Shown here: positions 1 through 5,177 of the stretch, piece after piece
How the letters are laid out: every line of letters starts with the position of its first letter
Numbering within the stretch: position 1 is the stretch's first letter
Assembly (NCBI GenBank): GCA_937942405.1
Contig: CALDEN010000312.1
Span: 1 to 5,177, forward strand
Origin: an uncultured Saprospiraceae bacterium
GTDB taxonomy: Bacteria > Bacteroidota > Bacteroidia > Chitinophagales > Saprospiraceae
DNA: 5,177 nt
Direction of reading: 5' to 3'
Position numbers and translations under genes: made by a program
The notes under the pieces: generated by a model
The model's database searches: none
Told to the model about the DNA's origin: nothing
The model's input: the letters and a program-made list of their open reading frames with translations, nothing else

Positions 1-252
1 TCGGCTATAGCCGGCTTCTAAATCTACAGATAGCGGTAGATCAGTATTTTGGCTTATCCGCTTTACGATATATAGCAGCTCCGCAAAATCCATTTCTTCT
101 CCATCTTTATATCCCAACATTGCCGCCACTGCAGCACTAGACGTGCCTATGGCTTGGAAATTAAATTTTTCAGCGGCTTTTGTACTGGGCACATCCCAGA
201 CATTGGCGATGAGTAAAGGGGATTCTTGGTTGTGTAGATCTTTGAAGTTCAT
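1..252 (-). CDS. Isocitrate lyase/PEP mutase family protein, N-terminal part (cut by left edge)
   Basis: This gene is read right to left from ATG at 252-250 and stays open for 84 codons to the window edge. The start is well fixed, because an in-frame TAA lies two codons upstream (256-258). The protein begins MNFKDLHNQ, then has LLIANVWDVPS (residues 13-23), AIGTSSAAVAAMLGY (34-48) and LPLSVDLEAGYS (72-83). These are the first beta strands of the TIM barrel of the isocitrate lyase/phosphoenolpyruvate mutase superfamily. D20, the GTSSA turn and the D77-x-E79 pair sit where this superfamily binds Mg2+ and substrate. Members are cytoplasmic enzymes that cleave or form C-C or P-C bonds in 2-hydroxy or oxo acids. 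The branch seen here is usually annotated only at family level, at roughly 250-280 residues, so about one third is visible. The exact substrate cannot be told. It is divergent from the lipoprotein gene at 501. Confidence 0.9.
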   Translation of the reverse strand, partial: MNFKDLHNQESPLLIANVWDVPSTKAAEKFNFQAIGTSSAAVAAMLGYKDGEEMDFAELLYIVKRISQNTDLPLSVDLEAGYSR

Positions 253-282
253 GCTTTAAATTTATTGCAAAGTACTGATTAC

Positions 283-290
283 TACGTTTG
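283..290 (+). promoter_or_regulatory. Candidate Bacteroidota -7 promoter element
   Basis: TACGTTTG fits the Bacteroidota -7 consensus TAnnTTTG exactly and lies in the divergent spacer, facing the lipoprotein gene. The nearest TTG-like -33 candidate (264-267) is only 15 bases upstream, which is short. A transcript from here would have a leader of about 200 nt, so the assignment is weak. Confidence 0.25.
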
Positions 291-301
291 GATTGCAATC
301 C
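290..301. repeat. Perfect 12-bp palindrome in divergent spacer
   Basis: GGATTGCAATCC is a perfect inverted repeat. It abuts the candidate -7 box, sharing its last G. The heptamer ATTGCAA occurs again at 264-270, on the other side of that box. The position would suit a dimeric regulator, but no regulator gene is in view and chance is possible. Confidence 0.35.
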
Positions 302-500
302 CAAGAAGAATGGAAACACCTCAGTTATTCTGATTTTATGTGGAATGTTAAGACTCTTAGTAATGATTCCTCTTCTCGCTCCAGAAAGAGAATTGCACTT
401 CCCATCTAAAAATATATGGATTCTTTTTCTCACTTACTTCGCTCATTTAAAGTTTTGTGATAAAGTGTGCTATTACCAGTGCATTTATTACCTTGAGATA

Positions 501-1124
501 ATGAAAAACGCATATTATATGAAACAACTACTTGCAATACTGTTCTTGGGCTTAATGTTATCATCTTGCAAAGGTCCAGTAAAAGAACTGATCATAGATA
601 ATCCTACAAAAATTATCTACACCATAAGTTTCTCAGGGCTAGAGCCACTTACGCTCGGTGCCAAGGAATCTAAAAAAATAAATATCCCATATGGCAAACA
701 AACGATAAGCATCAATGGGGTAGATCATAAGATAAATTTAGATGCAGATAACAGTTATATATTGAATCCCAGTATGTCGAGATATTATATTGAAAATGTC
801 GTTTATACCATGAACGGCAAAGGAGCAGATCAATATAATCGAGATTATGGTAAACCTAGATCAGACATCCTGAATCCTGATAGTGATTCTGTAAGTCTCA
901 ATGTAATGGGAGATTACCAGTTAATAGAACCAAAACTTTTACTGGTCCAGAATTGGAAATTTGGACTGGGGGAAGAACCGGCAATGTCGGGCAATGTTGG
1001 ATTTAATCCACAACTGGGATATACGTTGGTAAAAAAACTGCATAGGCATGAAGAGCTATATCTTGGATTAGTTAGGCGTTCGCTGGATGCTGCCCTTGAG
1101 GATCTATTGTTGGATGAGCAATAA
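501..1124 (+). CDS. Putative lipoprotein of unknown family
   Basis: The frame is open from 288, but the lipoprotein signal sets the start near 501 (MKNAYYMKQ..) or at the second in-frame ATG, 519. I chose 501, giving 207 residues; 519 would give 201. Counting from 519, the signal is MKQLLAILFLGLML followed by the lipobox LSSC with Cys17, so the mature protein begins CKGPVKEL. Lys at +2 and no acidic cluster give no surface-export signal, so periplasmic anchoring is more likely. Residues 22-75 (KELIIDNPTKIIYTISF, then an ESKKINIPYGKQTISING stretch) look like a small beta-sandwich with alternating hydrophobics, loosely like PEGA-type domains. A middle part (90-125) is rich in N, Y and D. The C-terminus (165-201) is a charged helical segment ending LDAALEDLLLDEQ. 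I do not recognise the family. It converges on the DinB gene with 17 bp between stop codons. Confidence 0.75.
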   Translation: MKNAYYMKQLLAILFLGLMLSSCKGPVKELIIDNPTKIIYTISFSGLEPLTLGAKESKKINIPYGKQTISINGVDHKINLDADNSYILNPSMSRYYIENVVYTMNGKGADQYNRDYGKPRSDILNPDSDSVSLNVMGDYQLIEPKLLLVQNWKFGLGEEPAMSGNVGFNPQLGYTLVKKLHRHEELYLGLVRRSLDAALEDLLLDEQ

Positions 1125-1139
1125 GTCTTGAATTTATTG
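1119..1139. terminator. Possible weak bidirectional terminator hairpin between convergent genes
   Basis: CAATAA (1119-1124) pairs perfectly with TTATTG (1134-1139). The stem extends inward by one G-U and one T-A pair, leaving a five-base loop. It spans the lipoprotein stop codon and ends three bases before the DinB stop. It is AT-rich and has no clear U-tract on either side, so it would be weak. It is the only hairpin I see in the 17-bp gap. Confidence 0.3.
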
Positions 1140-1141
1140 AC

Positions 1142-1651
1142 CTACCACACTCCCGCATAACTACAATCATTTCCAGACATATGCTGTAGATACTGATACT
1201 TACGTTGTGTCAGCTGGCGTATATGTAAGTAATCATGAGCGAGCCAATTGGTCAAAAAGTGATTGCCATCTAGATTGCCGAGTACAGGATGTTCGTAATA
1301 GTTGGTCCATTGGGGATCTGAGAGTGTTTTGAGGTAGGAGAGGGAAGACTGACGTTCTGTTAGAAATTCATTGACTTTAAGTCCATAATCTTGATGTATA
1401 TAGTCACGTTTGAGTACCCAGCCTTCTGGATCGATCATCGGTGGATGCTTGTATGGAGCATCGAGTACGGTCTGTAGCCTCATGCGGAAGTCTTCCCGTT
1501 CCTCATCATAGAGGTGACATACGATCTCTAGCATGCACCAGCTTTGATTATCGGGCTTATATAGGTACTCGTCAGGATTGGATTTTCGCAATAGCGAAGT
1601 GAATACAGATAGGTTATTTTCTAGAGCAGAGATAATATAGTTGTGATCCAT
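1142..1651 (-). CDS. DinB family putative metal-dependent protein
   Basis: This is a complete 169-residue protein starting at ATG 1651-1649 and ending with TAG at 1144-1142. It has the DinB/YfiT-like four-helix layout. The N-terminal helix carries LENNLSVFTSLLRK (10-23). It is followed by SWCMLEIVCHLYDEEREDF (37-55) with the first metal-ligand histidine H46, and the last core helix LAHDYLHIRQL (137-147) carries H139 and H143. This His triad is the family's divalent-metal site. Length is typical (150-180 residues). Related enzymes include mycothiol- and bacillithiol-dependent transferases, but in Bacteroidota most DinB-like proteins have no assigned substrate, and none can be inferred here. 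It is cytoplasmic, with no signal peptide. The leader is A/T-rich without a Shine-Dalgarno match. It is divergent from the MoxR gene with 95 bp between start codons, and is probably monocistronic. Confidence 0.9.
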   Translation of the reverse strand: MDHNYIISALENNLSVFTSLLRKSNPDEYLYKPDNQSWCMLEIVCHLYDEEREDFRMRLQTVLDAPYKHPPMIDPEGWVLKRDYIHQDYGLKVNEFLTERQSSLSYLKTLSDPQWTNYYEHPVLGNLDGNHFLTNWLAHDYLHIRQLTQRKYQYLQHMSGNDCSYAGVW

Positions 1652-1709
1652 GACAAAATCTTTTTTTGACGTCTTCGTGTTATGTACGGGGCAAGTTAAG
1701 GAGATAGCT

Positions 1710-1717
1710 TATTTTTG
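1710..1717 (+). promoter_or_regulatory. Candidate -7 promoter element for the MoxR gene
   Basis: TATTTTTG matches TAnnTTTG exactly, 29 bases before the MoxR start codon, which would give a short leader of roughly 25 nt. No convincing TTTG/TTG element is visible 17-23 bases upstream, so only the downstream half of the promoter is supported. The ATG is preceded by A/T-rich sequence without a Shine-Dalgarno match. Confidence 0.45.
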
Positions 1718-1746
1718 TGCTTTGATTTATTAGAATATTTAGATAT

Positions 1747-2715
1747 ATGAGTGTACAGTTTAAATCGGATGTAGAGGCAGTAGATGCATTGGCGAGTTCA
1801 TACCAGAGTCTCAAGAGCGAGATCGGAAAAGTGATCATCGGCCAAGATGATGTCGTAAAGACCGTAATTATCTCGTTATTTAGTAATGGACATAGTCTAT
1901 TAGTAGGGGTGCCGGGACTTGCAAAAACCCTCTTAGTAAGTACCATCTCTGACGTGCTAGATCTGAGTTTTAAGCGTATACAATTTACTCCAGATCTGAT
2001 GCCATCGGATATCACAGGATCTGAAGTACTGGATGAGTCTCGTAACTTTAAGTTTAACGAGGGACCTATATTTTCTAATATCGTTCTCGCCGATGAGATA
2101 AACAGAACACCTCCTAAGACACAAGCGGCACTGCTAGAAGCGATGCAGGAGCGATCTGTTACCGTAGCAGGGGTGAGGCACTTATTGCCTAAACCATTTT
2201 TTGTACTTGCTACACAGAATCCGATCGAGCAAGAGGGTACATACCCACTTCCTGAGGCACAATTGGACCGTTTTATGTTCAACATTCCACTCGATTATCC
2301 GAGTTATGAGGAAGAGATCGCAGTCGTAAAGGCGACTACTACTAATAAAAAAGCCACAGTAAGCAATGTACTTACGGGCGAACAAATACTGGCATATCAG
2401 CAACTGATCAGAAAGATTCCGATCGCTGATAATGTACTCGAGTATTGTGTAAATCTAGCTACCAAGACCAGACCGAATACTCCGAGAGCTCCAGAATATG
2501 TAAATAACTACATCTCATGGGGAGCGGGACCTAGAGCATCGCAGTACCTAGTACTCGGAGCCAAGTGTCATGCCGCGATAAACGGTAAGTACTCACCAGA
2601 CATAGAGGATGTTCAGGCTATTGCCAATTATGTATTACGTCACCGTATCGTACGTAATTACAAGGCTGAAGCCGAAGGCATTACTGAGGAGAACGTGATT
2701 GCTAGCTTGTTCTAG
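1747..2715 (+). CDS. MoxR family AAA+ ATPase
   Basis: This is a complete 322-residue MoxR-type AAA+ ATPase (AAA_3 core plus AAA lid). Visible motifs are the N-terminal helix with IGKVIIGQDDVV (26-37), Walker A GVPGLAKT (54-61), and Walker B IVLADEINR (112-120) with D116 and E117. Sensor 1 is ATQNP (155-159), the arginine-finger helix is PEAQLDRF (169-176) with R175, and sensor 2 is GPRAS (261-265) with R263 in the C-terminal lid. No key residue is missing. The end (YKAEAEGITEENVIASLF) is in line with homologues, so it is not truncated despite the G tract at the stop codon. MoxR ATPases form hexameric rings that act as chaperones or remodelers, typically with DUF58 and von Willebrand factor A proteins, in the cytoplasm or at the membrane. 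Here no DUF58 or VWA gene follows; a 336-bp spacer and a DUF4837 lipoprotein do. It is probably transcribed alone from the TATTTTTG box at 1710. The client is unknown. Confidence 0.96.
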   Translation: MSVQFKSDVEAVDALASSYQSLKSEIGKVIIGQDDVVKTVIISLFSNGHSLLVGVPGLAKTLLVSTISDVLDLSFKRIQFTPDLMPSDITGSEVLDESRNFKFNEGPIFSNIVLADEINRTPPKTQAALLEAMQERSVTVAGVRHLLPKPFFVLATQNPIEQEGTYPLPEAQLDRFMFNIPLDYPSYEEEIAVVKATTTNKKATVSNVLTGEQILAYQQLIRKIPIADNVLEYCVNLATKTRPNTPRAPEYVNNYISWGAGPRASQYLVLGAKCHAAINGKYSPDIEDVQAIANYVLRHRIVRNYKAEAEGITEENVIASLF

Positions 2716-2724
2716 GGGGGGGGG
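2715..2724. repeat. Homopolymer tract of ten G
   Basis: Ten consecutive G start with the last base of the MoxR TAG stop codon. No other G run in the window comes close. Because the tract begins inside the stop codon, length changes would not alter the MoxR protein. Such tracts are prone to slippage in replication and to sequencing or assembly error, so the exact count should be treated with caution. Confidence 0.9.
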
Positions 2725-2785
2725 CTCACCATTAATACTATTAAAGGCTGATTACTTTTTTTGTTATTCCGATCGAGTGTACGAG

Positions 2786-2825
2786 CAGAGGCTTGCCTAC
2801 CGATGGTAGGTATCTTTGTCCTCTG
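2786..2825. repeat. Nested inverted repeat, REP-like hairpin
   Basis: The outer arms CAGAGG (2786-2791) and CCTCTG (2820-2825) are perfect complements. They enclose a perfect inner hairpin, CCTACC-GAT-GGTAGG (2796-2810), so one RNA or single DNA strand could fold both stems together. The inner arm contains GTAG, the tetranucleotide often found at the foot of REP elements tied to REP-associated tyrosine transposases. That link is only an analogy, because no such transposase is in the window. No U-tract follows, so it does not look like a classical terminator. Confidence 0.55.
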
Positions 2826-2834
2826 AAAACTAGG

Positions 2835-2883
2835 TTTGTGTTTATGATTAAACTTTGGACGGGTAACTTTTCCAAAACACAAA
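2835..2883. repeat. Nine-base inverted repeat with internal stem
   Basis: TTTGTGTTT (2835-2843) is perfectly complementary to AAACACAAA (2875-2883). Inside it, TTTGGA (2854-2859) pairs with TCCAAA (2871-2876) around an 11-base loop. The two pairings overlap by two bases on the right arm, so they would stack as a 7-bp outer and 6-bp inner stem with a bulge on the left. Together with the hairpin just upstream, it forms about 100 bp of consecutive secondary structure. Confidence 0.45.
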
Positions 2884-3051
2884 GCTATTTCAGTAAGCTG
2901 CATATGACGAAACTGAGTTAAAACCCAATTAGACAACCCTTCTTGCCCTGAAAATTTACAAAACGCCAACTTTTTACCCACTTCTGCCTAAAACCTTAAC
3001 TATATTTTACACCATAAGCGGATAGTTCCGCATCTTTAAAGTAAAGCTTCT

Positions 3052-4119
3052 ATGATGATGAATCGTTTATGGGTCTTTCTTTCGTTTGCCATCCTCCTTA
3101 CTGCATGTAATGATGAGATCGCTAAGAGCACTAGTGCTAAGCCATCTGCTATGGGTGTGATGAACGAGATCGTGGCTGTTGCGGACGATGAAGACTGGAA
3201 TACCATGATCGGAGATACTTTTCAGTATTACTTTGCCTCGGCATTTCCGATAATGCCACAGCCAGAGCCCTTCTTTGATATTCGCCATTTTACACTAGAG
3301 CAGATACAGGGAGAGTCACTGAGACAGCAGCTGAGAACCTATGTCGTGCTCTGTAATCTCAACGATGATGAGTCTGCGATCACTCGGATGGTACGCAATG
3401 ATCTAGGCGAGGAGCGATTTGTAAAAGCCCGGAAAGATGGAGAGCTCAAAACCTCAGTAGGTCGAGATAAGTGGGCGAGAAATCAGATCGTCATTTACCT
3501 ATTTGGAAGATCAGAGGATGAATTGGTAGAGAATATAAAAAATAGTTTTTCGGCTGTAGCCAAAAGAATAAACATGCATGACTCTGAGCAACTCAATGCT
3601 CGGGTATATGCTAGAAATATCAATCTCGGACTGCAAAGAGAGCTCAAAGAAAATTATGGATTTAATCTGGAAATACCTTCCGATTATGCTTTTGTACTTT
3701 CTAAAGACAATTATAGCTGGTATCGCAAAGACACCAAAGAAGCCACATTAAATCTCGTCTTTAAACGAATTCCATATGTCTCTAAAGAAGACTTAAGTAA
3801 AGAAAAATTGAAGGCTCTAGCCAATGAATTTGGTCAGTTGGTCGACAAGACAGACGAGGATAACTTTCTGAGACTCGATGATAAACATCTGCCGATACTA
3901 GACTACACCAGAGACATCAATGGAAACTACACCAAAGAGATCAGAGGAATATGGGAAATGTCTAAAGACTTTACGGGTGGTCCATACATCAGTTATCTGA
4001 TCTATAATGAAGAGGCAAAGACCTTACTGAATGTTTTTGCGTTTGTACATGCTCCAGGAGCTAAGAAAAGAGACTATATCCAGCAGGTAGATTTTTTAGC
4101 TAAGAAAATCACATTTTAG
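3052..4119 (+). CDS. DUF4837 family lipoprotein
   Basis: This 355-residue lipoprotein starts at one of three consecutive ATG codons (3052, 3055, 3058), and the choice changes only the tip of the signal peptide. Residues 1-18 form a signal with lipobox LTAC (Cys19). The mature end CNDEIAK has acidic residues at +3 and +4, like Bacteroidota lipoprotein surface-export signals. The DUF4837 pattern is clear. GVMNEIVAVADDEDWNTMIGD (35-55) leads to FPIMPQPEPFFDIRHF (65-80), where the PQPEP stretch is the family's most recognisable feature. The middle part WARNQIVIYLFGRSEDELVENI (141-162) follows, then a second lobe from GFNLEIPSDY (203-212) with IRGIWEMSKDFTGGPYISY (297-315) near the end. Length is usual for the family. 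Its function is unknown, and it is restricted largely to Bacteroidota. The beta-helix gene follows after 29 bp, so the two are probably one transcript. Confidence 0.92.
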   Translation: MMMNRLWVFLSFAILLTACNDEIAKSTSAKPSAMGVMNEIVAVADDEDWNTMIGDTFQYYFASAFPIMPQPEPFFDIRHFTLEQIQGESLRQQLRTYVVLCNLNDDESAITRMVRNDLGEERFVKARKDGELKTSVGRDKWARNQIVIYLFGRSEDELVENIKNSFSAVAKRINMHDSEQLNARVYARNINLGLQRELKENYGFNLEIPSDYAFVLSKDNYSWYRKDTKEATLNLVFKRIPYVSKEDLSKEKLKALANEFGQLVDKTDEDNFLRLDDKHLPILDYTRDINGNYTKEIRGIWEMSKDFTGGPYISYLIYNEEAKTLLNVFAFVHAPGAKKRDYIQQVDFLAKKITF

Positions 4120-4148
4120 GAAACCAGCTCGTTTATCTAGTAATCAGC

Positions 4149-5117
4149 ATGATCAAAAGACTATTTCCACTCATGGCCTTAGTGGTCCTTCTTGCTTCCT
4201 GTACAGAGGAAAACACAGATCTCGTTTACACTAAATCGGCTTCGCCATATCACATTACGACCGACCTAGAGATCGGTGAAAATCAGAACTGGATCATCGA
4301 GCCTGGTGTAGAGCTTATCATTTATGATGGAGTAGTGATCAATGTATCATCTGATGTCGTCATGGAAGGTACAGAAGATGAACCCATTATAATCAGCCCT
4401 GAGACTGCAGGCGTAGGATGGGATAAGATATCTCTGAAGGGACCTGCTGAGAGATTGGTCATGTCATATGTAGAGATGACCGACGGGATCCTGACCTCAT
4501 ATAGTACGGTCAATAGCATCACCAATTGTACATTTATAAATACCCAAGATCTAGACTGGCAGTATGCTATTCTCCGTTTCTGGTATGGGAGCTTATCGGT
4601 TATGGATTGTGATTTTACAGGAGTTAATAAAGCGGAGGGAGTCCTCATGCATGATGTAAATGATGCGGTCGTGGGTTACAACTCTTTTTATCGAGTTCCA
4701 GATGCGATCGAGCTTATCTCTGGTGTTGGAGGGGAGTTCCATAATAATACGATTATCGAAAGTGCGGACGATGGCATCGATCTCAATGCTTGTGTAAATA
4801 CGGTGATCAGAGACAACTACTTTAGCGGAATCGGTGATGCCGCGATGGAGATCGGAAGCGAGAACTTCGGAATTACCGAGAATGCGATGGTTATGGATAA
4901 TTATATATCAGGATGCTCTAAAGGGATCTGGCTCAAAGAATCATCTACAGCCCATGTGCTGAGAGATACATTTATGATGAATGCATTGGGAGTAGATGTG
5001 ATTACAGATGAGGGAGCAGAGGCGGTCTCAGAAATAATCCTAGAACGATGTGTATTTATGGATAATCAGATGGATACGATGGCTGATGATCGTTCTGTAA
5101 TAACAGTAATAAACTGA
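4149..5117 (+). CDS. Right-handed parallel beta-helix lipoprotein
   Basis: This 322-residue lipoprotein has signal MIKRLFPLMALVVLLASC with Cys18 and a mature end CTEENTD, acidic at +2 and +3 after Cys, which fits surface display. The next possible start (Met9) would lose the positive n-region, so 4149 is favoured. Residues 34-80 (HITTDLEIGENQNWIIEPGVELII, then EGTEDEPIII) are the N-terminal cap and first turns typical of surface beta-helices. From about 120 to 310 run PbH1-like turns of about 22-25 residues with N-ladder motifs: SITNCTFI, VGYNSFYRV, FHNNTII, DDGIDLN, IRDNYFSG, VMDNYISGCSKGIWL and LERCVFMDN. The DDGIDL...GDAAMEIG...SKGIWLKESSTA succession resembles beta-helices encoded near CotH-type proteins. 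I see no obvious lyase catalytic set, so binding or structural roles are as likely as polysaccharide cleavage. No secretion-system C-terminal sorting domain is present. It appears complete. Confidence 0.88.
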   Translation: MIKRLFPLMALVVLLASCTEENTDLVYTKSASPYHITTDLEIGENQNWIIEPGVELIIYDGVVINVSSDVVMEGTEDEPIIISPETAGVGWDKISLKGPAERLVMSYVEMTDGILTSYSTVNSITNCTFINTQDLDWQYAILRFWYGSLSVMDCDFTGVNKAEGVLMHDVNDAVVGYNSFYRVPDAIELISGVGGEFHNNTIIESADDGIDLNACVNTVIRDNYFSGIGDAAMEIGSENFGITENAMVMDNYISGCSKGIWLKESSTAHVLRDTFMMNALGVDVITDEGAEAVSEIILERCVFMDNQMDTMADDRSVITVIN

Positions 5118-5177
5118 TCGCATACTGATTGTAGAGGATCATCGATTTGAGTAAAAGGGATCTTCTCATATATTATC
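5118..5177. other. Right-edge sequence without a recognised feature
   Basis: The plus strand has no ATG in these 60 bases, and no strong hairpin or T-tract follows the beta-helix stop codon. Transcription may therefore continue into a gene beyond the edge, but nothing here shows it. Confidence 0.4.

Larger units (their letters stand above)
2716..3051. other. 336-bp gene-free spacer rich in inverted repeats
   Basis: I see no credible gene between the MoxR stop and the DUF4837 start. A minus-strand frame is open here with a GTG start near 2981, but it has no family resemblance I recognise, and its product is low-complexity and basic, ending in a proline run made by the G tract. In order, the spacer holds the G tract, a TTAATA-C-TATTAA palindrome (2732-2744), a T7 run (2756-2762), a nested hairpin (2786-2825) and a long inverted repeat (2835-2883). 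Further on are a TCAGT/ACTGA pair (near 2891 and 2913) and GCGGA-TAGT-TCCGC (3018-3031) just ahead of the next gene. TAGGTTTG (2831-2838) fits TAnnTTTG but has no -33 partner. The density of dyads suggests a structured RNA, a REP-like element or a decayed mobile element; which of these is not decided by sequence alone. Confidence 0.6.

Noticed and set aside
288..500. In-frame extension of the lipoprotein gene upstream to 288
   Set aside because: It would bury the lipobox signal about 90 residues inside the protein, and the extra residues look like translated spacer (rich in Cys, Ile, Leu and Tyr without family features). The signal peptide fixes the start at 501 or 519.
1680..2285. Long minus-strand open frame opposite the MoxR gene
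   Set aside because: It is antisense to the conserved Walker A and Walker B regions of MoxR, and its product is Ser/Thr-rich without domain features. It is a shadow of the real gene.
2732..2762. Rho-independent terminator after MoxR
   Set aside because: The TTAATA-C-TATTAA dyad has a one-base centre and only A-T pairs, and the T7 run lies 11 bases after it, so it does not form a convincing hairpin plus U-tract.
2786..2883. CRISPR array or tandem repeats
   Set aside because: The repeats here are inverted pairs of different sequence, not regularly spaced direct repeats, and no cas gene is nearby.
2712..2981. Minus-strand open frame of 89 codons with a GTG start in the repeat-rich spacer
   Set aside because: It runs through several inverted repeats and the G tract, has a basic low-information product ending in prolines, overlaps the MoxR end, and lacks any recognised domain. 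It may be a spurious frame of a dispersed repeat.
4322..4648. Minus-strand open frame opposite the beta-helix gene
   Set aside because: It lies wholly within a well-supported lipoprotein gene and its product has no recognisable features.
5100..5170. Short minus-strand open frame at the right edge
   Set aside because: It starts near 5170 and runs back over the end of the beta-helix gene with a short product lacking features.

Overview
The window reads as ordinary chromosomal DNA of a Bacteroidota bacterium, perhaps Saprospiria- or Cytophagia-like. The evidence is three lipoproteins with short Bacteroidota-type signal peptides, a DUF4837 protein (a family essentially confined to this phylum), AT-rich leaders without clear Shine-Dalgarno sequences, and matches to the Bacteroidota -7 element TAnnTTTG. 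The rank below phylum is a guess.

Layout: (1) Positions 1-252, minus strand, hold the first 84 codons of an isocitrate lyase/PEP mutase superfamily protein that runs off the left edge. (2) A 248-bp divergent spacer holds a TACGTTTG box and an abutting perfect 12-bp palindrome. (3) Positions 501-1124, plus, encode a small lipoprotein of no family I recognise. It converges, with only 17 bp between stop codons, on (4) a DinB-like putative metal-dependent protein at 1142-1651, minus. (5) Divergent from DinB is a complete MoxR-family AAA+ ATPase at 1747-2715, whose stop codon runs into a ten-G homopolymer. (6) Positions 2716-3051 are a gene-free 336-bp spacer rich in nested inverted repeats, which looks like a structured or dispersed repeat rather than a gene. 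(7) A DUF4837 lipoprotein (3052-4119) and a right-handed beta-helix lipoprotein (4149-5117) follow, 29 bp apart and probably co-transcribed. The last 60 bp hold no recognisable gene.

Functional themes: the two right-hand lipoproteins carry acidic residues just after the lipidated cysteine, which in this phylum is associated with export to the cell surface. MoxR ATPases usually act with DUF58/VWA partner proteins, but none follows here, so this MoxR is locally orphaned. The beta-helix resembles those found near CotH-type genes, which makes the sequence right of the window worth reading. I see no defence system, CRISPR array, tRNA, rRNA, transposase gene or phage gene. The most unusual items are the repeat-rich spacer and the G tract next to it.
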